64,000 nt of DNA, taken from an uncultured Collinsella sp. Its GTDB lineage: Bacteria > Actinomycetota > Coriobacteriia > Coriobacteriales > Coriobacteriaceae. How positions within the stretch are numbered: the first letter of the stretch is position 1; the number at the start of each line of letters is the position of its first letter. This document shows, one piece after another, positions 34,343-41,863 of this stretch. Both the position numbers and the translations under genes were made by a program. A model generated the notes under the pieces. That model was not told where the DNA came from. It did no database searches and saw nothing but the letters and a program-made list of their open reading frames with translations. The stretch covers positions 1-64,000 of the forward strand of contig CAAFGE010000041.1 of NCBI GenBank assembly GCA_900762355.1. The letters are read 5' to 3'.

Positions 34343-35593
34343 ATGGGGAAATTCGTGCCGCGGCCCAAAACACTCCGAGCGGAGTCGAACCTCGAAACCC
34401 CGGTCGAAACGCAGGCTGACGGAGCGCCGCTTTTCCGCATAAGCGACCTGTCGGCGGGCTACGACAAGAAGGTCGTAGTCGAAGGTGTCGATCTGGAGGT
34501 TCGCGCGGGCGACGTCGTGGCGCTCATCGGGCCGAACGGCTCGGGCAAGTCGACCATCTTGAAAACCATCACACGCCATCTTGCACCGCTTGCCGGCGCG
34601 GTCGAGCTCGACGGACGGGAGATTTCCCGATGGAAGACGGCGGAGTTCGCAAGGAACCTTGCCGTTATGCTGACAGATCGCCCCCGGACCGAGCTCCTCA
34701 CCTGCCGCGATATCGTAGAGGCGGGAAGACATCCCTACACCGGGCGAATGGGCACACTCTCGCCCGACGACCATAGTCGGGTCGACGAGGCCATGAAAAC
34801 CGCACATGTGGAAGAGCTCGCCGAGCGCGACTTCATGCAGATAAGCGATGGGCAACGCCAGCGCGTCATGCTCGCACGCGCCATCGCGCAGGATCCGCGT
34901 GTGCTCGTGCTCGACGAGCCCACGTCGTATCTCGATATCCGCTACCAGATCGACCTGCTGCGAATACTTCGCCACCTTGCGAAATCGCGGAATGTGGCTG
35001 TCATCATGTCCATCCACGAACTCGAGCTCGCGCAGAAAAGCGCCGACAAGGTGATTTGTGTGAAGGACGGCCGGGTCTTCCGCGCCGGCGCACCCGAGGA
35101 CATATTCACGCGCGAGACAATTGGCGAGCTCTACGGCCTTCAGCATGGCACCTTCAACGAGCGCTTCGGCAGCGTGGAAATTGGGCGCCCACACGGTGAT
35201 GCGCACACGTTCGTCATCGCCGGCGCAGGTACGGGGTCGGCTGTGTTTCGCCAGCTCATCCGGCAGGGCAAGGCGTTCTACGCGGGCGTTCTGCACGAAG
35301 GGGACATCGACTGCGAGCTCGCGCGCGACCTGGCGACGGAATGCGTGGCCGAGCGCGCCTTCGAGCCGATCGGGGATAAAACCATAGCCCGCGCCAAAGA
35401 GCTCCTCGTCCACTGTGCGCGCCTTATTGTGTGCCCCGCCGCCTTCGGCACCATAAACGCCCGCAACGCAGAGCTCGTCGAGTTCGCACGCTCGCATGGT
35501 ATCGAGGTCGTGCGAGCGTGCGAAGGCGCATCGGAGGATTCCAAATTGGATACGCCTAGGCGCGGTCCAAGAAATCGTCCGCACCCCTTTTAG
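34343..35593 (+). CDS. btuD: ABC transporter ATPase, BtuD/FecE type, with C-terminal extension
   Basis: Energises the importer. Walker A LIGPNGSGKST (about residue 62), signature ISDGQRQRVMLARA (SDGQ instead of SGGQ) and Walker B VLVLDEPTSYLD. After the ATPase fold (about 30-270) there is a further domain (about 285-395; FVIAGAGTGSAVFRQL, LIVCPAAFGTINARN) that looks Rossmann-like. The last 15-20 residues (DTPRRGPRNRPHPF) look unrelated, and the gene ends 15 nt before the island-edge repeat. Only the transport role is firm; the extension is unassigned. Confidence 0.85.
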   Translation: MGKFVPRPKTLRAESNLETPVETQADGAPLFRISDLSAGYDKKVVVEGVDLEVRAGDVVALIGPNGSGKSTILKTITRHLAPLAGAVELDGREISRWKTAEFARNLAVMLTDRPRTELLTCRDIVEAGRHPYTGRMGTLSPDDHSRVDEAMKTAHVEELAERDFMQISDGQRQRVMLARAIAQDPRVLVLDEPTSYLDIRYQIDLLRILRHLAKSRNVAVIMSIHELELAQKSADKVICVKDGRVFRAGAPEDIFTRETIGELYGLQHGTFNERFGSVEIGRPHGDAHTFVIAGAGTGSAVFRQLIRQGKAFYAGVLHEGDIDCELARDLATECVAERAFEPIGDKTIARAKELLVHCARLIVCPAAFGTINARNAELVEFARSHGIEVVRACEGASEDSKLDTPRRGPRNRPHPF

Positions 35594-35608
35594 ATTGTTA
35601 AAAGACCT

Positions 35609-35633
35609 ATTCAGTCCCTATTTCACCGCAACT
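35609..35633. repeat. Half copy of the AGTTGCGGTGAAATAGGGAC repeat (island right edge)
   Basis: These 25 nt, read on the minus strand, begin AGTTGCGGTGAAATAGGGAC and continue with TGAAT, matching the left arm of the copy at 13703 with one difference. It is inverted relative to that arm, so the two bracket the cobalamin island. No second arm is seen here. Confidence 0.8.
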
Positions 35634-35655
35634 CAGGGAAGGTAAGACGCAAGTG

Positions 35656-36267
35656 CTATTCGAAACGAGATTCCAAACTCGAAAGGCCGCTCAACGTCAG
35701 ATTATTAGCAACCTCCGAAACGCGCTCGATAGGAACCGAGCCGTCAGACAGCGCCCACGTGCGATAGATTCCGATAATACCCGACAGCAGAAACGCCAGA
35801 TAGTAGTCGAACATCTCGTCCTTGAGACCTTGGGGCAGCAGATCGCGCTCGGCAATCTCGCACTCGAGCGGCGCACGAAGACGAGCCATAAAATCATCGA
35901 GCGGAATGTTCTCGATCAGCTGACGATTGAGCACCAGGTTGTTGCATAGCGCCTCGTTTACGGTTTTGAAGAAGGTCGCCGCCGCGCCCAGGGCGCGCTC
36001 GTTGGTGTCACCGCCCATGGAAGCAAGCATTTTCTCGACCGAGTCGACAATCATCTCCACCACATCGACGGCAATGGCATCGAGCAGGCCATCAACCGTG
36101 CCAAAGTGAACGTAAAAGGTCTTGCGGTCGACATTGGCCTCGCGCGCGATGGCACTCACCGTAATGTCTGCCAGCGGCTTTTCCATGAGCAGGCGCTCGA
36201 AAGCGGAAAGGATGGCATTGCGGCTGCGAACGATGCGGCGATCAAGGCGCGGTTTGCTGGTTGCCAT
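35656..36267 (-). CDS. TetR-family transcriptional regulator
   Basis: The N-terminal helix-turn-helix has ITVSAIAREANVDRKTFYVHFG (residues about 35-56). The effector domain is all-helical and does not reveal the ligand. 203 residues from the ATG at 36267. An inverted repeat at 36306-36339 immediately upstream overlaps a plausible promoter, suggesting autoregulation. It lies just outside the island. The membrane-protein gene upstream is the nearest candidate target. Confidence 0.88.
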   Translation of the reverse strand: MATSKPRLDRRIVRSRNAILSAFERLLMEKPLADITVSAIAREANVDRKTFYVHFGTVDGLLDAIAVDVVEMIVDSVEKMLASMGGDTNERALGAAATFFKTVNEALCNNLVLNRQLIENIPLDDFMARLRAPLECEIAERDLLPQGLKDEMFDYYLAFLLSGIIGIYRTWALSDGSVPIERVSEVANNLTLSGLSSLESRFE

Positions 36268-36305
36268 GGGCGTGTCCCTTCGATATACGAGCAATCATCA
36301 ACAGA

Positions 36306-36339
36306 TGAGAGATAATCTACGTAAGAGGATTATCTCTCA
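36306..36339. promoter_or_regulatory. Operator-like inverted repeat upstream of the TetR gene
   Basis: Perfect 12-bp arms TGAGAGATAATC (36306-36317) and GATTATCTCTCA (36328-36339) flank a 10-nt spacer. On the minus strand the same DNA offers TTGAGA, 17 nt, GATTAT, a plausible promoter. No T-run is present, so an operator is more likely than a terminator. Confidence 0.6.
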
Positions 36340-36383
36340 AACAGCACAAATATACCCCGCATCATGAAGAACGCACGACTGCC

Positions 36384-37691
36384 CTACTGCGACTTAGGGT
36401 GCTTCTTCTTATTGAGTGCCGACGGAGATACGCGAATACCGTCGCCCGTCTGGCGCACATAGGTTTTATGAGTCGGCTTAGCGGTCCCAGGAGCCTTCTG
36501 AGCGTGCTTCTTGGGATCAACGGTAACAGCATTCGTGGGGTGCGGCTTAGTGGGCGCAGAGGGCGTCTGAGGCGTGCGGCCGAGCTTGCGCATCACGCGA
36601 TCCCAGCGCGCATGGATGCTCTCGTTGTGGGCGCTCTTAAGTCCCAGCAGGGGCGCAGCCAAAATGGTAGGCGCAATAAACGTAATGAGACGCCACAGCA
36701 GATAGCCGGCGGTCGAAGCCGAACCGAAGAAATGACCCAAGAACAATGCAAAGCCGCCCTCAGCGCCACCAGTTCCACCGGGCAAGGGAACCGCAGAGCT
36801 TAACAGCTGGACAAAGGCGCTCGCGGCCATGACCGAGAAAAAGTCGACCTCGTGGTGGCCAAAGGCAAGCATCAGGAAATACGGAACCAGATAGAAAAAC
36901 GCGAGCTGCAGCATGGTGATAAACACGGTGAGCAGCATGGAAGAAAAATGTCCGGCCGAAAGCTTGAACTTCTCGGAGAAGGAGTAGATCTCGCCATCGA
37001 CAAACGTGCGCCAACTCTCGATCTTAGTGGCCGAGACACCAATGCGCTCGAGCCAATTGATGATGCAATGGGCGACGCGCGTGACGGTCTTAGGCATGAG
37101 CGCGACGGCGAAGATGCCAAGCAAGATGCAGCAGTGTCCACCAAAGCTAAAGACGCACAGCAGCGTCATGTCGCCGTAGCGTTCGGCAAAAAACGGCATA
37201 CGGGCGAGCAGCAGGATAGCGCCCCAGGCGACCAGGCCAAACTGGTACACGATAAAACGCGTGAATTGCGTGGCGCCGGCCTCGCCCACGTTTTGGCCGG
37301 CCTTGGTCAGGCGATAGATCTGAGCCGGGGTGGAGCCCATCATCATGGGCGTCAGGTTGCCAAAGAAGATGCCACTCGCCTCGACCGAGATCAGGTCGCG
37401 GATGCCGACGGGCGAATTGGGATCGAGCCAGACGGCGATCGCATAGGCCACAATGCCAAAGAACAGGTACATGAACATGCAAAGACACGCGACAACGAGC
37501 CATGACGCCTGGACGCTCGACATAGCGGCCCAGAACTGCCCCATCTGCCCGGTTACCACCAGATAGACGATATAACCTACCAGCACGACGCCGATAAAGA
37601 TGGCGCCGCGGCGTGCGCTCTTATTGTCATCTCCGCCCGAGGCCTCAACCTCGACCTGGGGCTTAGACGTATGCTGAGAGGACTCCGTCAT
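36384..37691 (-). CDS. Flippase-like integral membrane protein (UPF0104/LPG-synthase TM family)
   Basis: A polytopic protein with about eight transmembrane helices, like the membrane half of MprF. Typical segments include SVEASGIFFGNLTPMMMGSTPAQ and AVPLPGGTGGAEGGFALF. N-terminal 35 and C-terminal 60 residues are charged and low complexity (PTKPHPTNAV, KKHPKSQ). There is no synthase domain. The likely role is lipid or glycolipid translocation; the substrate is unknown. 435 residues from the ATG at 37691, which follows AGAAGGAG. Confidence 0.8.
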   Translation of the reverse strand: MTESSQHTSKPQVEVEASGGDDNKSARRGAIFIGVVLVGYIVYLVVTGQMGQFWAAMSSVQASWLVVACLCMFMYLFFGIVAYAIAVWLDPNSPVGIRDLISVEASGIFFGNLTPMMMGSTPAQIYRLTKAGQNVGEAGATQFTRFIVYQFGLVAWGAILLLARMPFFAERYGDMTLLCVFSFGGHCCILLGIFAVALMPKTVTRVAHCIINWLERIGVSATKIESWRTFVDGEIYSFSEKFKLSAGHFSSMLLTVFITMLQLAFFYLVPYFLMLAFGHHEVDFFSVMAASAFVQLLSSAVPLPGGTGGAEGGFALFLGHFFGSASTAGYLLWRLITFIAPTILAAPLLGLKSAHNESIHARWDRVMRKLGRTPQTPSAPTKPHPTNAVTVDPKKHAQKAPGTAKPTHKTYVRQTGDGIRVSPSALNKKKHPKSQ

Positions 37692-37804
37692 GAGACTCCT
37701 TCTAACAGTCAAAATATCTTGGATATTGTACCCGTAAGGGCCATAGGCAGAGCGCAAAGCTCTGGTTCAAACGGGAATTGCAGACGGTTGTTTGAAAATA
37801 AAAA

Positions 37805-37831
37805 ACCCGGCCTTCCATAGGAAGTCCGGGT
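37805..37831 (-). terminator. Terminator of the tRNA-Glu pair
   Basis: On the minus strand a 12-bp stem, ACCCGGACTTCC with GGAAGGCCGGGT, has a short loop and is followed by TTTTTATTTTC, just past the second tRNA. Confidence 0.85.
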
Positions 37832-37841
37832 ATCAGATGCG

Positions 37842-37918
37842 TGGTAGCCCGTACCAGATTCGAACTGGTGATCTCCGCCTTGAGAGGGCGGCGTCCTAAA
37901 CCGCTAGACGAACGGGCC
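37842..37918 (-). tRNA. tRNA-Glu (anticodon CTC), copy 2
   Basis: 77 nt with encoded CCA. The anticodon stem CCGCC/GGCGG encloses loop CTCTCAA, giving anticodon CTC for GAG codons. T-loop TTCGAAT is present and the acceptor stem starts GGCCCGT. Identical to the neighbouring copy. Confidence 0.95.
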
Positions 37919-37940
37919 ATAAGCCTCAGCAGAAAAGAAA

Positions 37941-38017
37941 TGGTAGCCCGTACCAGATTCGAACTGGTGATCTCCGCCTTGAGAGGGCGGCGTCCTAAAC
38001 CGCTAGACGAACGGGCC
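37941..38017 (-). tRNA. tRNA-Glu (anticodon CTC), copy 1
   Basis: 77 nt with encoded CCA, the same cloverleaf as the copy 22 nt downstream, anticodon CTC. The pair is probably one transcript ending at the hairpin at 37805-37831. CCA-adding enzyme is encoded just upstream. Confidence 0.95.
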
Positions 38018-38144
38018 ACATGACATCTGCACTGCCGTGCTGCGAGGACATATATTACGGGACAAAAAACGTCAGCGCAAGAAGAAATTCCAAATTGCCG
38101 AAAAATTGTCGGCAGGTTATGGAACACGCAGGTAAACTGGGTAG

Positions 38145-39539
38145 CTAATTCAAGTTGAGATGGGCCAAAAGAGCTTCGCGATCGTTGGGAATGTTGTCTT
38201 CGATCACGGCGTCGAGGGCGGAGTTGAGAAGCTGACCCAGTTCAGGCCCAGGCTTGACTCCGGCACGGATCAGGTCGCCGCCGTTGATGGCGAGCATCTT
38301 GAGCGTATAGGGCTCCCCCGCCTTCAGCAGCTCGTGCGCCATCGCGCGCATCTCCTCAATCGTCTCAACGTAATAGAAGCACGACGGGGCCTTGCCGAGC
38401 GTGTCGGCACGCTTAAGATCCATGAGCTCGTCCATCAAACGCTGCGTGTCGACGCCCTCGCCCGAAAGCGCGCGCATCATATTGAGCAGGCAGGAGCGCT
38501 CGGGGCGCAGCGGCTTGTCGTGATATTTGATGAGCAGGCACACGTCGCGCACCAGGTCGTGCGAGAGCGCCAGGCGATCCATAATGACGCGCGCTTTCTT
38601 GGCGCCGAGCTCGGGATGACCGTAGAAGTGTCCGCTGCCGGCGTGATCGACCGTGAAACAATCGGGCTTGGACACATCGTGCAAAAACGCCGCCCACATA
38701 AGGCTCGACGAGGGCGCGACGCCGTCGCACAGCGCAAGCTCCCCTGCCACCGTCAGCACACGGGCGATATGCTCGTAAACGTTAAACGCATGATAGACAC
38801 TTCGCTGATCAAAGCCGCGACCCGCTGCCAGCTCAGGCACAGAGGCACAGATGAGCTCGGGGTAGCGCAGCATCGCGTCTCCCCCATGACCGGTCGAAAG
38901 AATGCCCTCAAGCTCAATACCCACACGCTCGCGCGCCACGGCGTCGAGCAGCGGCGCGCACTCGGCAAGCGCGCGCTTAGTCTCGGGCTCAATCATAAAG
39001 TCCAGGCGGCAGGCAAAGCGCACCGCACGCAACATGCGCAGGGCGTCCTCGTTAAAGCGACGCTTGGGATCGCCGACAGCGCGAATCAGCTTGCGCTCCA
39101 AGTCACCCTGGCCGTCGTAGCGGTCGACAAGCCCGCGCTCGGGATGCCAGGCCATAGCGTTGACGGTAAAGTCGCGCCGCGCCAGATCGTCCTCGAGCGA
39201 GGCGGCACGCTCCACACTCTGGGGATGGCGACCATCGGTGTAAAAGCCATCCAGACGGTATGTGGTGACCTCGATACGCTCGCCATCGGAAATAGCCGTG
39301 ATTCCGCCAAATTTAATGCCCGACTCCACAACCGCGAAGCCGGCGGCCTCGAGCGCCGCTTTGGACTCCTGCCACAGGCCGCTACAGCACATATCAACAT
39401 CGTGGCTGGGGTACCCCATAAGGGCGTCGCGCACCCAACCGCCCACGTACCAAGCCTCAAGACCAGCCGCTTCAAGCGCGCGCAGGACGCGCAGGGACGC
39501 ATCGGACGGTTGAGTACCGTTGAGCGAAACATTGCACAT
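38145..39539 (-). CDS. cca: CCA tRNA nucleotidyltransferase
   Basis: Adds or repairs the 3' CCA of tRNAs. The nucleotidyltransferase head has GGWVRDALMG and the metal pair HDVDM (about residues 33-52). The RNA-binding neck includes RRDFTVNAMAW and RFNEDALRMLRAVRFA. A C-terminal HD domain follows (FLHDVSKPD). 464 residues. The ATG at 39539 has AGGAGG 8 nt upstream. Confidence 0.94.
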   Translation of the reverse strand: MCNVSLNGTQPSDASLRVLRALEAAGLEAWYVGGWVRDALMGYPSHDVDMCCSGLWQESKAALEAAGFAVVESGIKFGGITAISDGERIEVTTYRLDGFYTDGRHPQSVERAASLEDDLARRDFTVNAMAWHPERGLVDRYDGQGDLERKLIRAVGDPKRRFNEDALRMLRAVRFACRLDFMIEPETKRALAECAPLLDAVARERVGIELEGILSTGHGGDAMLRYPELICASVPELAAGRGFDQRSVYHAFNVYEHIARVLTVAGELALCDGVAPSSSLMWAAFLHDVSKPDCFTVDHAGSGHFYGHPELGAKKARVIMDRLALSHDLVRDVCLLIKYHDKPLRPERSCLLNMMRALSGEGVDTQRLMDELMDLKRADTLGKAPSCFYYVETIEEMRAMAHELLKAGEPYTLKMLAINGGDLIRAGVKPGPELGQLLNSALDAVIEDNIPNDREALLAHLNLN

Positions 39540-39676
39540 GCCTATGGCCTCCTGCACTTGTGAGCGTTAATCGATGGTTCTCAAGAAGTCTAACAAGAAA
39601 CGAGAAAGCGCGCACACGCAATCGCGTCGTCGATTAGATAAAACGAGACAGCAGACGCCACATACGTTCAGCGAGC

Positions 39677-39712
39677 AAAAAACACCCGCCTCGGAGATCC
39701 AAAGCGGGTGTT
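39677..39712 (-). terminator. Terminator of the PTS operon
   Basis: On the minus strand AACACCCGC pairs with GCGGGTGTT across a 14-nt loop and is followed by TTTTGC, 22 nt after the last PfkB stop. Confidence 0.85.
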
Positions 39713-39734
39713 CGGCAACGATTTTTCGATGCGG

Positions 39735-40667
39735 TTAGCAGACCTGGCGAACCTCGATGTGCTTCTTATATTCGTCCACCTTGGCAAAATCGCCCAGACC
39801 GGGGCACTCGACCACGTTGGCGCCGGTGGCCATCGAAAGACGCAAGGCATCCTCGACTCGCTCGGGGGCGTCGTGCCACACGGACAGGAAGGCGGCCAGC
39901 GAGGAATCACCGGCGCAGACGGTCGACAGCAGCTTGACGTCGAAGGTGCGGTTGGCAAACCAGATATGCTCGCCGTTGGAGAAGTACGCACCGGCGCCAC
40001 CGAGGGTCAGCAGCACGTTCTTGGCGCCCTTAGCGTGCAGCTCGGCCATAGCGCCCTTGACGGACTCATCGTCGCCACCGCTCACCTTAATGCCAAAGAT
40101 GTCGAGCAGCTCGTCGTCATTGGGCTTGATCAGCAGCGGCTCCATGGCAATGAGGTCTGCCAGCTGATGGCTCGAGATGTCGAGGACGAACTCGGCCCCC
40201 TTGGCCTTGACGCGGCGCAGGACCTCGGCCAAGAAGCCCTCGGAAGTGTTGGGAGGCAGCGAGCCGCTGATGACCAGGCAGGTCATGTCATCGAGCGAAT
40301 CGATGAGCTCAAACATCTCCTGCTCGTTGGCCTCGTTGATGGCGGCACCGGCGTTGACCATGTTGTACTCGGTGTCGGGTCCGGCATTGAGGAACACGTT
40401 GACGCGCGTGATGCCGTCGGTCCAAACGGGCTTGACGGGCACGCCCAGGGCCTCGGCGCCCTTAACGATAAACTCGCCCGAGAAGCCGGCGAAAAAGCCC
40501 AGGATCGTGGTGTCGACACCGTAGTGATCGAGGGTGAACGAGACGTTGAGACCCTTGCCGTTGGGCGTGTAGACGGCGTTACGGGTACGCGTGACGGTGT
40601 TGGCAGCAAGGCCGTCGCAGGCGATGTTGTAGTCAATGGCGGGATTTGCAGTGAGCGTGTAAATCAT
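39735..40667 (-). CDS. PfkB-family hexose kinase (1-phosphofructokinase type), distal copy
   Basis: Expected to phosphorylate fructose-1-phosphate (or tagatose-6-phosphate) made by the PTS. N-terminal YTLTANPAIDYN and NGKGLNVSFTL are typical of FruK. The usual GAGD anion-hole/base motif reads CAGDSSLAAF. 310 residues from the ATG at 40667, after GAAAGGA. It is about 45% identical by eye to the kinase just upstream. Confidence 0.85.
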   Translation of the reverse strand: MIYTLTANPAIDYNIACDGLAANTVTRTRNAVYTPNGKGLNVSFTLDHYGVDTTILGFFAGFSGEFIVKGAEALGVPVKPVWTDGITRVNVFLNAGPDTEYNMVNAGAAINEANEQEMFELIDSLDDMTCLVISGSLPPNTSEGFLAEVLRRVKAKGAEFVLDISSHQLADLIAMEPLLIKPNDDELLDIFGIKVSGGDDESVKGAMAELHAKGAKNVLLTLGGAGAYFSNGEHIWFANRTFDVKLLSTVCAGDSSLAAFLSVWHDAPERVEDALRLSMATGANVVECPGLGDFAKVDEYKKHIEVRQVC

Positions 40668-40796
40668 GAATGTTCCTTTCACGAAGTAACGTGTTGATGA
40701 AAGTATATTCCACCCATCGGTAAAAGGCTAGGACAACTCGGTGAACGGTGTGGAAGCGATGAAGTACGGCAGAACATCTCTCTCCAATGACGGAAC

Positions 40797-40828
40797 AAAA
40801 AAGGCGCCCCAGCCGAAACCGGGGCGCC
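40797..40828 (-). terminator. Terminator between the two PfkB genes
   Basis: On the minus strand GGCGCCCC and GGGGCGCC form an 8-bp stem with a 10-nt loop, followed by TTTTTT. It should reduce expression of the distal kinase relative to the proximal one. Confidence 0.8.
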
Positions 40829-40856
40829 GCATGCGCACGAATATGTCGCGTTTCGA

Positions 40857-41789
40857 TTACTGACGATCGAGCTTGCGGACAGCAACGCGCTTGCTGTACT
40901 CGTCGACGTGACCGAAGTCGCCGATGCCGACGGACTCGGCAACGTTGGCGCCGGTGGCCATAGCGAGCTTCATGGCCTCCTCGACGTTGTCGCGATCCCT
41001 GTACCACTTGTGCAGGAACGCAGCGAGGGTGCAGTCACCAGCGCAGACGGAAGAAACCAGCTTGATGTTGAACTCACGCTTGGCGTACCAGATGTCCTCG
41101 CCGTTGGAGAAGTAAGCGTCGCCGCGGCTACCACGGGTGAGCAGCACGTTCTGAACGCCAGCGTCGTGAGCCATCTTCATAGCAACGCGAACCTCGTCGT
41201 CGGTGTCGACCGGCACGCCGAAGATGGCCTTCATCTCGTGATGGTTCGGCTTGATGAGCAGCGGCTTCTTGTGAGCGAGCTCCTTGAGCTTGTCGGAGGA
41301 CAGGTCCAGGACGACGTCGGCACCACGAGCCTGAGCGTGCTCCATGACCTGAGCCAGGAAGTCGGGCGTAGCTTTGGGAGGCACGGAGCCGGAAACAATC
41401 AGGCACTCGAGATCGCCCGCGGTGTCCAGGATGTTGTAGAGCTCCTCCTGGTGCTGCGGCGTGATCGGAGCACCCGGGTTCAGGATGCCATACTCGTGCT
41501 GGCCATCGTTGACGTAGGTGTTAATGCGCGTGATACCGTCGGTCCAGACCGGGCGGCAGAGGCAACCCAGGTTCATGACCTCCTCGACGATGAACTTGCC
41601 CGTGAAGCCAGCGAAGAAGCCGAGCGCGACGGTGTCGACGCCCATCTTCTTAAAGGCGAAGGACACGTCGAGGCCCTTGCCGTTAGCCGTGTAGCTGGCC
41701 GAGCCGGTGCGGACGTTCTCGTCGGGCTCGAGCGGAGAGCTCGAAACCGTCATGTCGACAGCCGGGTTAGCGGTTAGCGTGTAGAACAT
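40857..41789 (-). CDS. PfkB-family hexose kinase (1-phosphofructokinase type), proximal copy
   Basis: Paralogue of the next gene. YTLTANPAVDMTV and NGKGLDVSFAF at the N-terminus, SGSVPP and LLIKPNHHE in the middle, and CAGDCTLAAF at the catalytic site (cysteine replacing the first glycine of GAGD, as in its twin). 310 residues. It follows ptsI by 74 nt and is followed by a terminator. Confidence 0.85.
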   Translation of the reverse strand: MFYTLTANPAVDMTVSSSPLEPDENVRTGSASYTANGKGLDVSFAFKKMGVDTVALGFFAGFTGKFIVEEVMNLGCLCRPVWTDGITRINTYVNDGQHEYGILNPGAPITPQHQEELYNILDTAGDLECLIVSGSVPPKATPDFLAQVMEHAQARGADVVLDLSSDKLKELAHKKPLLIKPNHHEMKAIFGVPVDTDDEVRVAMKMAHDAGVQNVLLTRGSRGDAYFSNGEDIWYAKREFNIKLVSSVCAGDCTLAAFLHKWYRDRDNVEEAMKLAMATGANVAESVGIGDFGHVDEYSKRVAVRKLDRQ

Positions 41790-41863
41790 TTACAGTACCC
41801 CCTGTATATGTGAGGGCCGCGTGGCCGGCCCATTCCAACCACGCGGTTACCTCTGATACCAAA

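Noticed and set aside
13902..35593. Aerobic (cobalt-late) cobalamin pathway
   Set aside because: CbiD, CbiG and CbiK are present and the aerobic enzymes CobG and CobNST are absent, so the route is the anaerobic one.
36306..36339. Terminator of the flippase-like gene
   Set aside because: Stem is AT-rich with no following T-run; its position fits an operator better.
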